Shown one piece after another: positions 21,424 through 34,100 of a stretch of DNA of 64,000 bases. The translations under genes and the position numbers were made by a program. Every line of letters starts with the position of its first letter. The first letter of the stretch is position 1. Source of the DNA: Lytechinus variegatus (taxonomy: Eukaryota; Echinodermata; Echinoidea; Temnopleuroida; Toxopneustidae); assembly GCF_018143015.1 (NCBI RefSeq), contig NC_054749.1, forward strand, positions 31,304,911-31,368,910, read 5' to 3'. The notes below the pieces were generated by a model. The model saw nothing but the letters and a program-made list of their open reading frames with translations. It was not told where the DNA came from and searched no databases.

Positions 21424-22838
21424 TCATAACACAGCTCCCTTCTTCATAGGCACATATTCCTTGGCAAACAATTCAAAGTCCTCGTCTGTGAATCCACCCT
21501 CCTTTTCTGTTGGTTCTTCCTCAGCTTCCCGGTCCTTAGATAGCTTTCCTCTTGAGTGCTTCAGAATCTATAAATAAAAATAAAAAAAGAATATTTTTTT
21601 TCATTCATGGTACCACAAGCATATTCAATATTTCACATGGTTGATCAAACAATTCAAACACCTTAATTGTTAAGTGGATAACCTTCCTCATCCACACAAT
21701 TTATAATTCCCTAGTGATGCTTATTGTGTTCTTCATACCTTTGTGTAGAGTCCTGACGATGTGTCTGGATTACTTCGACTCAATCCTAACAGTAGCTCCA
21801 GATTGGCCTCTGTATTATCAGAAGGTTGGCTCTTCTTATATGCATCTAGGAAATTAACAATAAAGATTACAACCATTGTAAAATAATGAAAGATTTAGCC
21901 AACAAGCATGATGCAAAAATTGTCTCTGCAACCTAAGACACTATCTTTTAGAATTGAAACCAATAATGCATGCATTTTTACAGTATAATTAGGTGTGGGC
22001 AAGACTGACCATGTCTGAACACAACAACACAATAAAAAATAGTTATGAGCTTTGTTGAAAAATATCTGCATGAGACTGTAAAGACTAGGGAAGTGATTTC
22101 CAAATCAAAGCAGTGGCAAAAATAGTCATTTCTGACTGGTTGCCAACTCGTCACAAGACAGAAGAGACTAATTTCCTTTTAGCCAATCAGATACAAAGAT
22201 TTGGAGAAGCTTGTATAAGTAGCCACTAAAAATCACTATTTGTTTCATGAAAGCTCCCAAGGAACATCACTGCAACAAATTGATTTCATATATCCTTCAT
22301 TAGCACTTTTCATTATTCTTTGGAGGGGGGAGGTCATCAACAGGTGTGATTAAATTGGTAATGTATGATTTCATTCTAGATTACTTCTATGGGATACTAA
22401 GTTTTCCTTAATTGATTTTCACAACAAAGGTGCAAGCAAGCAATGTATCAAAGAATTAATTGAAATTCATTTTAGTATTTAATGCAAAAGTAATATTGTT
22501 GACATGCCCCGAATTGAAAAATAAATCTTTAGGACTTGGTTAATGAAAATTCACAACAGGCATTCGATAAAGGTATTTTCTACAATGTAGGTGAACCTGA
22601 TTGATGCTACAAGAATACAAATGATGACTTTTTATTCCCTGCACTAATGCATTACCAATGGATGACTTGATTTTTCCTTCCTTTGCCGATGGTTTTCTCA
22701 TCTCTTTGTGTCTGATCTTATTGAGTTGTTTCTTGACTCCTCTTTTGTTTGTGTTGATCCTTTCCATCATGTCCTCTCTCCTAACAGATGAAGGTCCTTT
22801 CTTTCTTTTACGAGATGCAGTGCTCTCCAGACCTGCCA
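21424..22838 (-). CDS. RPS19BP1: Active regulator of SIRT1-like protein, three 3' exons (5' partial)
   Basis: Minus-strand exons 22838-22656, 21845-21739 and 21567-21424 join in frame (phases 2/1, 2/0, 0) to give about 144 residues ending at TGA. The family is small, basic and nucleolar; AROS binds ribosomal protein S19, takes part in small-subunit assembly and stimulates SIRT1. Matches to my memory of human AROS: a basic Lys/Arg-rich first part, ALDEY-like SSIDAYKK, then EANLELLLGLSRS corresponding to VNLKFLTRTRS, ILKHSRGK to ILRQNRGRK, and the acidic end GGFTDEDFELFAKEYV to TVFTEEDFQKFQQEY. The three introns/exon edges have GT-AG signals (the first acceptor is TTCCTAACAG). The first exon, which should supply a start codon and end in phase 1, was not found; a 2.8-kb transposon lies immediately upstream. 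The gene converges on WBP11. Confidence 0.72.
21846..22655 (-). other. AROS intron between the first two visible exons
   Basis: 810-bp AT-rich intron with donor GTAATG and acceptor TTTCCTAG on the minus strand. Apart from short A/T runs and a GGAGGGGGGAGG stretch near 22322, no repeat or RNA gene is visible. Confidence 0.45.
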
Positions 22839-23030
22839 CTGTTAGGAACAGAACAATGTTGGAGAAATGAATGAATTGAAACATTAAATTCTTTAGAAGT
22901 AATCTCTTATAATGATCCACTTTGAATTCTTAATTAAATAACTTTGAGCAGGGTAAGTATGTATATCTTTTTTCATTTGTAATCTGTTTTTGGAATATTT
23001 ATCATTTTTGTCTTATAGATGTTGGGTCAA

Positions 23031-25855
23031 TAGTGCGGTATGGTGTGTCATCCCGTAGGACTAGCGTGCCAAAATTGATTTTTTGGTTGTTTTGGCTTCA
23101 ATAGGGTCCCCTTAGACCAAAAACGATGGGGGTCAAATTTTCAGACCCCTCCTTCCCTTTGTGGGGGGTCCTTTTTGGCGCCATATTGGCCTGTACAAAG
23201 CCCAATAGGATAATCCATTGTTTTCAACCTTATTTCTCACTTTTCTTCGCCAATTTTATTTTTAAGTTGTCTGAGGTGTGCAAGAATGAATATTTGATGA
23301 TGCTGTTAAGTCAATATTTTTTCACTTTTGCCAAGCGGGGGAGGATTTTGCGAAAAATGCCCCAAAATTGTAAAATATTACCCCAAAAATGTAATTTTCC
23401 CCCTTTTTGGCACTAGAATTAGGATAAAAAGATTACAAAATGAAGTGCATATGTCTTGTTTTACAGTCCAATCACAGAGGAATACATCACATTTAATTTA
23501 TATGATTATTATTGGTAAATTAATGTAAAAGTCACCCCCATTTCAGGATTTTATGCAGTGAAAACCTAACTACAACACTAGAGGGCGCCATAACTTATCA
23601 TGATGATAATAGTGTGGTACGGTATATCATGACACAGTTCCTGCAGGATTTTTGTGCCCAAAATATATTTTTTTTTATTCACTTGGGTCCAATCTATCAC
23701 GAAATGATAGGGTTCCAATTTTCCCCACCCTCACCCACTGCCTGAGGGGGGGGGGGTCACCTATATCGAGACCCACTAAAATCAGGAGCATTAGTAATTT
23801 TGCGCCCGGTTAAACAATGAATTATTTTATGGTATTTCATCATCCCTAGACAGCTAAAATGCCTATATCTGAAGCCTTCAAGTTGGACGAGCATCCTACC
23901 AACCATATCCCCTACTCCCCCCCCCCCAACTAAGGTGCATATAACTTTCACCATTCGGCCACTCGTTCTAGAGTACAATTTACGATTAAAGGACTTCTAT
24001 TCGAATTGTCAATTATGTACTTCTCGGCTAATTTCCAATTACTGATAGACAGAAAAAAACACATAAAATATAATTTTAGCCCCCCCCCCACACACACACA
24101 CGCACATATGCACATATTCATTTATTGAAATAACATGTGATGTTTAGAGAACTTCCGAACTTACATTGTTTTTCAACAGCGTACTAACTGACCTCAGGAA
24201 TAGTATACTAAAAATATGGTAATATTAATAATATAGGTATATTTACCTAGGGAAGCCACTTCAGTTCTAAAAACTGTTCTCCCAGCGGGCCTTGCCAGTA
24301 TTATTACCCCTGCCTTAGATGGGCTGCCTAGGCGCTTTAGCATTCAAGGAATTCCTTCGCGCATTCAGGGAATTTCTACCGGGTACCCATTTACCTCACC
24401 TGGGTTGAGTGCATCACAATGTTGATAAATTTCTTGCAGAATGAAACTATGCCATGGCTGGGATTCGAACCCACGACCCTTTCAAAGTCAAAAGACCAAT
24501 CCTCTAGGCCACAACACTCGAACGGTTGTAACCAATTTTCTGACTTTAAAAATCATGGTGTAAACATGAAACCATATTCTTGATGGATAGTACATGTCCA
24601 CTTGTAAATAACAGTGGCTATTTTATACTCTATTGTTTAACATACTCGACCAACGACTCTCCTTGTAACTTATTCTAATGTATTATTAGACTCACTTTTC
24701 CATGGTAGTCACACACATTCATATTGCCGGATATTGAACAAACTATATCGGTTTTTCAAGCAGCAACAGCAATTTCAAACTCCATTTTTGGAAGCCATCT
24801 TGGATTTTTTTAACATACCGGACCACCGACTGTCCCGGTATATTAAATAAATAAAGAAAGGAAACGGTATTCTTGTCCCAATTATGATCGTTGAAACCAT
24901 GGTCGAGACACCGATTCCATCTGTCTCAGGTATAAAAAATGTGCTATGTCCATTTAAAGTATCAACAGTCATTTTAAACTCCATTTTTGGAAGCCATCTT
25001 GGATTTCTGGGTCCTTGTAACTTTTCCCGATATACTTTTTTACCCTTAAAAATCTTTGAATAGAAACCAAATTAAGGTCACTTAAGTAAAAAAAAAATAA
25101 AAATCCAGGATTTTTTTATTTTAGCCAAAGGCAGCCATTTTGCCCCCCCCCCCCACGATCAAAACAAATTAGATGCCCATACTATGAATCGACATTGGGA
25201 ATAATTGCTCTTGAAATGTGTCAGCTTTCAAATTTATTAATAAAATTACAGTGCCTAGAATTTGATTTCTTTAGGGAAGTGCTTATGGCGCCCTCTAGTG
25301 TTGTAGTAAGGTTTTCACTGCATAAAATCCTGAAATGGGGATGATTTTTACATCAATTGACCAAAAATAATGATAAACATTACATGTGATATATTCCTCT
25401 GTTGTTGGATTGTATAACAAGACAAATTCATTTCATTTTGTAATCCTTTTGTCCTAATTTTAGTGCCAAAAAAGGGAAAAATAATATTTTGGGGGCAATA
25501 TTTTACAATTTTGGGGCATTTTTCGTAAAGTCCGCCCCCGTATGGTAAAAGTTAAAAAACATTGACATCACAACATCATCAAATATTCATTCTCATACAC
25601 CTCAGACAACTTTGAAATATAATTGGCAAAGAAAAGTGAGAAATAAGGTTGAAAAAAATGGATTTTCCTATTGGGCTTTGTACAGGCCAATATGGCGCCA
25701 AAAAGGACCCCCCACAAAGGGAAGGAGGGGTCTGAAAATTTGACCCCCATCGTTTTTGGTCTAAGGGGACCCTATTGAAGCCAAAACAACCAAAAAATCA
25801 ATTTTGGCACGCTAGTCCTACGGGAGCTGTGTCAGTGACATACCGTACCACACTA
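23031..25855. mobile_element. 2.8-kb foldback element with 0.56-kb inverted arms
   Basis: The arms 23031-23593 and 25284-25855 are inverted copies with high identity. Both carry CGTAGGACTAGCGTGCC, a block reading as GVKFSDPSFPLWGVLFGA in one frame, and CACTAGAGGGCGCC. The right arm has about 10 extra bases near its end (GACACAGCTC), yet a related string (GACACAGTTCCTGCAGG) occurs at 23631 just inside the left arm with a second copy of the TAGTGTGGTACGGTA end at 23610. Ends TAGTGYGGTAYGG with TA at both borders suggest a TA target site. The 1.7-kb loop has no transposase; it holds a SINE copy and a duplicated TTTTGGAAGCCATCTTGG motif (24786, 24985). The shared arm ORFs are mirror copies, not genes. 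Confidence 0.85.
24262..24520 (-). mobile_element. tRNA-derived SINE, copy 2
   Basis: Minus-strand copy of the SINE at 3413. It starts with GTGTTGTGGCCTAGAGGATT and has the B box GGGTTCGAATCCC and the body block AACCCAGGTGAGGTAAATGG. It is inserted in the loop of the 2.8-kb foldback, so it is younger than that element. It diverges from copy 1 in the last third. Confidence 0.8.
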
Positions 25856-26434
25856 CAACATTTACTAAGGCTATCTGGTCTTTTTTGTTGGCCCTCATTC
25901 TCATAAAGATGTTTTTTGTATGTATGTATGTCATGACAATGTTTTACTTATGTATCTTATGTATTTTGTTCATGTTTTTGAGAATATTAAAACTGAATTG
26001 AATTGAAGCTGTAAAATCAGACTGGAAAACGCAACCACTGTTTTGTGGGTCGGGTAACTATGCTATTTAAAGACTTGTATGGAAATGATAAAGAGCTGAC
26101 ACTGGCATGACAGGCACCGAGTGTCATAATAGTCCATGACTGATATTGTGATTTCATCTTTTTGTTTGGTATACGAACAACACAAAATGCACTACCAGCA
26201 TGACCAGTAGGCAGTACATAGTAACTAAGCAGTAAGCTACATACATTCTAATGAAATGCAACTGTCCAAACAACATTAACACAAACTTAGAAAGAGAAAA
26301 TTGAAAACTGTGATGAAAATATGATAGATCAATCATCTAGTCTATTTCAACAACATCACGGTGCTAGTTATATCATAGCTATCATGACTTAGTAGTAGCT
26401 TAGCCTGCAGCGCTGCCTACTCCCATCGTGTCCT

Positions 26435-26967
26435 GGGGCCGTATTTTGAAAATTGTCTCAAGAGAAATATTCTTGTATCTTCAGTTCAATAAAATCCGTA
26501 TTCTGAAAATTCTAGTATCTTTTCTTGTGACTTTCGCTGAACGAGTATACGTCAGAGCTAGAATTATGCGTAAAGTTAAAAATGGCGCATAAATATCTCT
26601 GTGCACAAGATAACATATCAAGATAAAAGGTATTCCGGAAATTCTCTTATCATTGTGTTCTGTTAACTTCCTTGCAAAATACAAGAAAAATTACAAGAGG
26701 TCGGGGGCTATTGTAAATGAATGTTGCATGCCAAATTTTCGAACTTTTTACAGAATAAAGCCATATTTTGGTATGTATGCAACTTTTCCTTCTTAAAATA
26801 AATCTCTTGTTAGACATGTTAGATAATTGATTCTTGATAAACCTTCTCCATACTTTTTTTTTTCAATTTTAGTGGAGGGGACATGTGGAAGTCTTGCCGT
26901 GTTATCTTGCTGAGTTACAAGAAAAGTTACAAGAATATTATTAAGACAATAATCAGAATACCACCCC
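26435..26967. mobile_element. Foldback element, GGGGCCGTATTTTG ends
   Basis: GGGGCCGTATTTTGAAAATTG and the inverse CAATAATCAGAATACCACCCC delimit about 530 bp. TTGTAACTTTTCTTGTAACT-type sequences near the right end are inverted relatives of TCTTGTATCTT and AGTATCTTTTCTTGTGAC at the left. Noncoding. Confidence 0.6.
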
Positions 26968-28052
26968 TGCATCTAGACAGCTGGCAGCCGTCTGTTTCGA
27001 GGAGTTTTTAACATTTTTTTTTTATTTCTCTTGGTGAGTGAAGCCAACGAAGTTCAGCTGAACAACCAACAAAACAGAGACTGAAGCTTTTGGTCTACCC
27101 TGCATCTTGCTTGCTACTGTAAAAAGTCTGTATACACCAGCGGCATTTTTCTGCATGGAGGACCTCGGCCACGGGAGGAGGGAGCGGAGCCGAGTCACTC
27201 AAGCTCCGCAAGATAGTTCGCAGCGCGTAGCTCGGTCCAGTTGCAAGTTGTGGCTCTTGACTTGATTGAACTTGAAGTTGACTGGATACTCGACTCCATA
27301 TATCTGTCATCGTGCCATGCTACTGGTCGCGTACAAAATAATTACCCGATTCATCAGCAAACAATTCAAGTCCTTTCCGCACTAATGAAGTTGACATCTT
27401 TAATCTTAGTCGTTATTGACAGGAAAATATATGAAATACAGCAGCAGACGAGCGTCCGAGCACGTGAGATCGAGACGATAGTTTTCTTCACAGGCGTTAG
27501 AAAAGCATACAAAAAATAGTAGAAACTTTCGAAATATTTTCAAACCATGAAAGTTACTATTGAATTTTAAAAATGATTTGATATTCCTATCAATATATCT
27601 TATTTGGTAAGGAAAATCCCTTTGGCGGTCTTTGTCCCATTTTTGAAGGAACATAAATTTCTGTAAATTTACATGAGTCTATTTAATTTTAGACTACGAA
27701 CAAGATTTGCTCATCGATTGCTGCCACGAAGCAATCTTTACTGAATATATCGACTATTCTGGCATAGGAAATGAAATCTCATCGAGACAAGAGTTAGTGA
27801 AACATGGGTGTGTGTGTGTGTGTGTTGGGGTGGGGGAGGGAGGGGGAGGGGGAAGTTGGTCTTTAAGCATTTTTATAATAACTGATTTCATTGGTTTTTT
27901 TTTAAGATATATATGACTCATGATTTATTTAAAGTTAGTGAAAAAAAGTGACTTATGAAGTGTAAAGTATTATATATGATTTGAAATGTTAAATTGAAAT
28001 GTTATGTAACTTTTTGTTCATGAAATCAGAATAAAAACATTATTAAAAAAAA
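26968..28052. other. Upstream intergenic, partly CpG-containing
   Basis: The stretch 27130-27490 is richer in CpG than its surroundings (GAGCGGAGCCGAGTC, AGTTCGCAGCGCGTAGCTCG, GCGTCCGAGCACGTGAG). It could be a promoter, for example for the unlocated first exon of AROS, but no exon was found. At 27690-27808 an open stretch after TTTAATTTTAG has splice-like edges but no recognised product. A (GT)n and GGGGGA tract follows at 27805-27855. Confidence 0.35.
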
Positions 28053-28131
28053 CAGTATCAATCAGATATGATTCGATTATTTACGTCTGGACCGACCTTT
28101 AACGTCACCATCCGAAAGACGGTGACAGGGG
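28053..28131 (-). mobile_element. 3' fragment of the 7SL/Alu-like SINE
   Basis: Contains TATCAATCAGATATGAT, ACCGACCTTTAACGTCACC and ATCCGAAAGACG, matching the 3' half of the SINE copies at 32182-32361 and 32629-32803, in minus orientation. It is truncated before the head. Confidence 0.7.
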
Positions 28132-28822
28132 TGTCACCGTGGGGTGGGAATATAAACCAAATGGGAGAAAGAGGGTGGAGGAAGAAAAGAAAAGAAAAGA
28201 AGGAGAGAAAATAAAAGAATGAAGCAAGGCAAACGAAGAGGATAATGAAGGGTTTTCCTGTTTCTTCTTCCCTTTTCCGTTTTCTATCATGTTCTTCATG
28301 TCTAAAATTGTCATATTATTTCTCATTTCTTTCACTGTTTCTTTCCTTGCCAACTTTCCATTTTCTCCCGCAAATTAACGGCATTAGTAAAATTGTGGAC
28401 AAGTTTTCAATTTAATTTAGATCATCCGATTGAACAAAAATCTTTATATGCCTGCCCATATATAGCTCGTACGAAATTGAAGTGTTTATTGAATAAAAGA
28501 TCAACATGCACTTCCCAAAAAATGAAAAGTTCACCTTTTATTAGTGTGATTAATTTTTTTAGAAAAAACAATTATTTGCGAACAAAACATAGGCATAACA
28601 ATAGCACATTCAATTCAATTCAATTTAATTCTTTTATTTCATTTCCATTCAAAACATATTACAAAGTAATATAAAACAATACAAATCAAATACAATTTTA
28701 CAGAAGGGCATTCTTACTTCGTAAAAAAAACACAACAGTATAATATAGAGCATAAATGGAAATGGAAATGAGACTAGGCAGGCAGCAATCTCTCCAGCAA
28801 ATAAAGAGATGCACATGCAGTC

Positions 28823-29038
28823 CCGGCCACCAGTGGCGTACCCCCCCCCCAAAAAAAGCAAAAAAAAATAGGTCTTCAACCACAAATAAAAATAAAGGAT
28901 TTCGTACCAGAAAAAAAATTGACAAGCAAAAAAAAAAAAATCAAGTTCAAAGGAGGCTTGTGGCTCGTCAGGGATCAGTTGTGACTCGTCAGGGGGGGGG
29001 GCAGTCTGCCTCCTGCTTAGGTACGCTAGTGCCGGCCA
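28823..29038. mobile_element. 216-bp MITE, GGCCACCAGTGGCGTACC ends
   Basis: Left CCGGCCACCAGTGGCGTACC pairs with right GGTACGCTAGTGCCGGCC. C10 and A-rich runs lie inside the left end and G9 inside the right. TGGCTCGTCAGGGA and TGACTCGTCAGGGG form a short internal duplication. Noncoding. Confidence 0.7.
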
Positions 29039-29577
29039 CTCATTTTGCACTCAGCTATAGTAGGATCTCCCTTTTTCACGCTAGAAAAATACCCCCTTAT
29101 AAACGTCTTCAAGGGTTCGTTTTATAATTGCCCATTCCTGTATATAAGTTGTCTTTTTTCACCTATATGCCCCGTTAGCGGTGTTTTCCTGATTTAGCGT
29201 TCTGCTTCCCCCCACAAATGAATGAGTCATTTTGAAATGCGTTTCTTTATTTGCCCCTTTTATTGCTCATATCACAGTGTGCCTCCTTTTCCGTGTGCCC
29301 CAAGTTTGAATATGCCTTATTTTCTTTTCCCTTCTTTTCTATTTTTTTTCTTCAAAATGTTCAGTCTGTCATTGTAATATTAGCATGCATTCCTTTTGGT
29401 GGGGGCTGATCGATGGGGGCACTAAAATATCCCCGATATAGGGAAAAATCCCCCTTAAATATGAAATGTACGTGCCCTTTGGGAGGTAATCATTTTCTTA
29501 TGTTTCCATTTAATTTTTGTGAAATATTTCATTTTCTAAATTTTCTTTTTTTTACGCTGTTGAAAAGTTTTGACAAA

Positions 29578-30142
29578 TAAAGGTGAAGTCCACCTCAGAA
29601 AAACTTTGATTTAAATCAATAGAGGAAATTCAGACAAGCAAAGTGCTGAAAATTTCATCAAAATCGGCTGTAAAGTAAAAAAAACATTTTAAATTTTCAC
29701 TTATTTAAGTTCACAAAATAGTTAAATGAACGAGTCAGTTACACTCAAATTAGAGTCGATGATGTCGCGCACTCACTATTTCTTTTGTTTTTTTATTGTT
29801 TGAATAATATACAGATTTGACGATAAGGACAAACTTGACTTAACCATAAATTGTTAAACAATGGTAATTTCACATGTTCATGCAGGCATCGGTGAGAAAT
29901 AAAACTTGTTCACAGGACAATGGGGGGGGGATTAGAATATTTTGTGTTTCATAAAATACAAAAGAAATAGTGAGTGAGAGATGTCATCAGTACCCTCACA
30001 GGCATACCAACCGAGATGCATATGGGCTGTTTTGTGAATTTTACTTACATCCGATTTTGATTAAATTTTCAGCATTATGCTTGTTGGATTTTTCTCTTTT
30101 TATTCAAATCAAGTTTATGTTGGGGTGGACATATCCTTTAAA
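29578..30142. mobile_element. MITE of the AAAGGTGAAGTCCACC family, copy 1
   Basis: Left AAAGGTGAAGTCCACCTCAG and the inverse GGGGTGGACATATCCTTTAA at the right. Internal blocks GAAAATTTCATCAAAATCGG and its inverse are shared with 35004-35600 and, more diverged, 62292-62786. The flank here is weakly TTAA-like. Noncoding, with long imperfect arms. Confidence 0.75.
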
Positions 30143-31165
30143 CCAGAAAAAATATATATTTCAAAAACTATTTGTAAGAAAGTGATGAAACTGAAGGCGC
30201 ATCTAAATACAAAAGAGAAAATTAAAGAAAAGGAAATTATTAGAGAAAAGCCCGGAGAAAAGCTAAAGTGAAATATGATATTATTTTCTGAATTTCATGT
30301 TTTATTCTATCACAAATTGTATTTGAAATTTTTTGACTTTGCTTGCTCGATCCGAGGTTCCCAATTTTTCTTAAATTTCGCCCGATATACGCCATACCCG
30401 GTCGTCAAAATTTTTGGCTCATCGATCGGTAGGAATTAATGAACTTGACACTCACTATCACTTGACAAACAATCCCGGCAAACAATGCGAGTGCAAATCG
30501 CGAGATTTTTTTTTTGATGTCCTGAACAAAAAACGGATACTAGTGTTATTTGAATTCATGAGTTATAGGCCTGTTATTAGCCAGTGTTTACGTAATGTAT
30601 ATGCCTATGAAAACAAACTAATAAACGCAGTTTTTAGGCCTAATGATCTGAAAAACTAAGGGACATTGTGACACTAGCTTATAATTTGACTAGAGCTGTA
30701 TCTCACTATCCGGGCTCACTATAAACAAATAATACGAGCTGATTTTTTTTTCTTTTCAGGATATATTCAGATCTGAAAACAGAACATTTTCAGCACCTTA
30801 TATGCCCCGGCCCCGGGTATATATTTAGTAATGAGAATCTTCTTTTTTGCATGCTTATTTATCTTTCCTTTAGTGTTGTTGATCTTATTTTTCCTTTTGG
30901 GGCTAGTTTTGTTTTCAGATTGATTTCATTTTTAAAAATCCTGTTCCAGCTGCCAGTGGATCTGACAAAGCCTATTTATTTATTCACTCTCCGGCATTTT
31001 CCTCGAAATCGTTTCTTTCTTCAGTTTGCCGGGACTCACTGCGCTCACTATTTGCCAGCGTGTAAAATTGACATGAAAGTCGTACGCAGGGTCGAATACG
31101 CGTCACCAACTTCGAGACCGAGACCCGTCGTAGCTCAATTAATTCATCTCTGAAAAAGTGCAATT
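30143..31165 (+). other. Upstream region of PDXDC1
   Basis: AT-rich to about 30950, then more CpG-containing toward the start codon (GTCGAATACGCGTCACC, CGAGACCGAGACCCGTCG at 31090-31130). This should hold the PDXDC1 promoter and 5' UTR. No TATA box stands out. A short ORF here (30851-31153) is not recognised. Confidence 0.4.
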
Positions 31166-34100
31166 ATGGCGGCTTCTGTGACAATCGGAGAAGGAGCCAC
31201 AGTTCCTGCCTCGGGAAATGTTTCAGGAAAAGGACAAGGCGTTGAGAAATCGGGGGAAAAACGAAATGGTCGTACCAACAATAAGGTAAGCAATATCTGC
31301 CGAGCATGTAATGAATATATCCGGGGACTTTGCTCTTGTGCAATTCGAATGGATATATCACAGAATCGTGATGGCCATATTGGATATGTGTGCATAAGAA
31401 TTACAAGCGTCCTTACATGTAATGGCTTCGTATGTGGTCTCAAAGCCAAGGGTCGCCAAAATTTATCCGGTGCACTCTGTCTCTGATGATACAAAGTTGG
31501 TAAAGACAAAAAGAGAAACATTTTTTAAGGTCTTTTTTTGTGAAATCCATGGACGTGGCATCAAAGAATTCATTAAAATAGATTCGATTAAACAAATTTT
31601 TGGAACATAATGTCATAATGTCATAAGTTAACTTAAAACTTAAGTAGCACATCTAAATTAAAATTCTAATTTTCTCTGAAGGAGAGTAGCAATACTAGAC
31701 ATTCTACTTTGATCAATGAACAGGCTTAGACCCACCCATGGGTTCATATCATCTCGCGTGCGAAGGAATATCAGTCATACGCACGTGACACATACGACAC
31801 TTCCAAAATACAGTGGGCTTTTGCCCACATAAAACATCATGTATGATTTGGTATTCCACATCCTGCTATGAGTCATGACACTTACCGAATCATTTAGATC
31901 CTTCCGTGACTTCTTGAAGTTTCTTTCTAAAAATATGTATATTTTCTTGATCTTTAGTGAAGATTTCACGGAGATAGAAATCGATCAGCGTGGATATCAA
32001 TTTTCTCCTGAAGAGGGCGTGCGATTTATATTCATATCAAAGACACAACAAGGGAAAGAATAGGCACCTACACTATTTTACACGCATATCGACGCAAGGC
32101 ATTACGCAAAGTCCGTGAAGTGTCCAATCTTTTCATTGTATAGACTTTGGTATACCGTATACGTATTATTGACGTTCGTCAATGTGTGTGTGTATTTGAG
32201 TTTTGTCAGACGTGTATCAATCAGATATGATTATTTACGTCTGGGACCGACCTTTAACGTCACCATCCGAAAGACGTGACCAGGGCTCGAACCTCGAACC
32301 TCTGCATCAATTTGTAACTTCCCCACAGCTTGGATTACAGGCGCACGCCACAACGCCCAGTTGCTTGTCAAAGCTTGTACTACTGGTTTTTTTCCAGGCA
32401 CGTATATTATTTTCATTTTTTTTTAATCAGTCATCTTTTTAAATTAATTGCAAATAAGTGTTATCATCACTAATAATAATCTTTAATTATGTTTTTGAAG
32501 GTATTTCATTCATTGGTGCCCATAATTAGTAAATTAATCATAAGGATTGCGCATTCAAAGAATTTAGATACAGTTATAAAATTACAGAGGAGCTGAATCA
32601 AGGTTGTGAAATTATTAGCGCCACCTGGACTGGGCGTTGTGGCGTGCGCCTGTAATCCAAGCTGTGGGGAAGTTACAAATTGATGCAGAGGTTCGAGCCC
32701 TGGTCACGTCTTTCGGATGGTGACGTTAAAGGTCGGTCCCAGACGTAAATAATCATATCTGATTGATACACGTCTGACAAAACTCAAACACACACACACA
32801 CACCACCAACGGGCTTCCTTGTATTTCCGTGGAAGAGACAAGCGAAGTCACTTTCGAGGCCGAGGTAAGCGAAATTTGCTTTTTTTTAATGATTATTATT
32901 TTATTATTTTCATATTTAATAAACTATTGCTAATTACCGGCAAGAGCCCCGGTGCGTAGCGAGAAGGAGTTTCGGCAAATATTACTTCAGCAATGAAGCG
33001 ATGTTTGCCGACTACTTCGAAATCCAGGGTCAAACACGGTCTATTGTACGTGGTTAGTACATACTAACCTCGTACAATGTGTGAGTGGCTTAGACCTACA
33101 TCGTTGGAGTAAACTAAACTAAACTCTCTGATTTGAGGACTCTGTGATGATGACTTTTAATGATATAGAACTCTATATTATATTAGGGCTTTTAGGCCTA
33201 GATCTATACTTTCACACCACGAAGCTTTGAAACGGTTACCATGCATGCCTGTTCAAAACGGATGGATTTCCCAAGGAAATCCAATTTAGATTAGAGGATA
33301 AAATCGGGTTTGTTTCCCCTGATTTTATTTATCTATGAACCTTCATACACCTATTGACCTAATGTGTTTTTAGGGGTAACAAATATGTTAGTGTATGAAA
33401 AATGAGAGGTTTCTTACCAAACCAATCTCATGTAGATCCCTCAATCCATTCGTAAAATACAATAGGCTTGACCCTTGAATCACTTCGATATGACGCACTC
33501 ACAGGTATTGCGAGGTAGGAATAGGGGAGATCGGGGTTAGTTGGAACGCGTTATTTAGCAATAAATTGAGGGCAGTATCGCATAAATTTATTTTACGGGC
33601 ATTAAAGAAAATTAAAATGTTTCAACTTACCCCACGTTCCATATCATAACCTTGTTCATTGAATGAGTGGATCTCCCCTACTAGCCTCGCACCATGAACC
33701 GAGTTTGGCAGTGGATTTCTAACTAGTGTGTCGTGCGTGCTGCGATCCCACTTCTGGTGTCCACAACACACGACTTCAATGGCTTGATTTTTCTGTGCGC
33801 GGCGGCATGTAATAACCCCTGAGTGGATATGACGTACATGTAGCTTCGATGAGCTATGTTACGAAAGTGCTGTTTTGAAGAACAATTCATAGATTGAACT
33901 TATTATTTATCAAAGAATGAAATTTAAGTAATGATGCAATTATTTATTATTTGTCACTGGTTTTTGAGAGCGAGTATTTGTCGCCCGATTGTTCGTGTAG
34001 GTGTAGGGGAGGGTAGCGGTAATGAAGTGTGGTGTAGCCTAAACAAACCATTGAGGTACATACATTCCAGGAATTCTATTAATTTTGAGGTCAGAAGGTC

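Noticed and set aside
23126..25750. Two similar ORFs suggesting a duplicated gene (GVKFSDPSFPLWG)
   Set aside because: They are mirror images in the inverted arms of one foldback element.
27000..27035. Candidate AROS first exon on the minus strand (starts MLKTPRNRRLPA)
   Set aside because: No GT donor at the phase required by the next exon.
27690..27808. Possible exon after TTTAATTTTAG, open frame with LLIDCCHEAIFTEY
   Set aside because: No family recognised, the only donor lies in a (GT)n repeat, and no partner exon was found. Kept only as a note.
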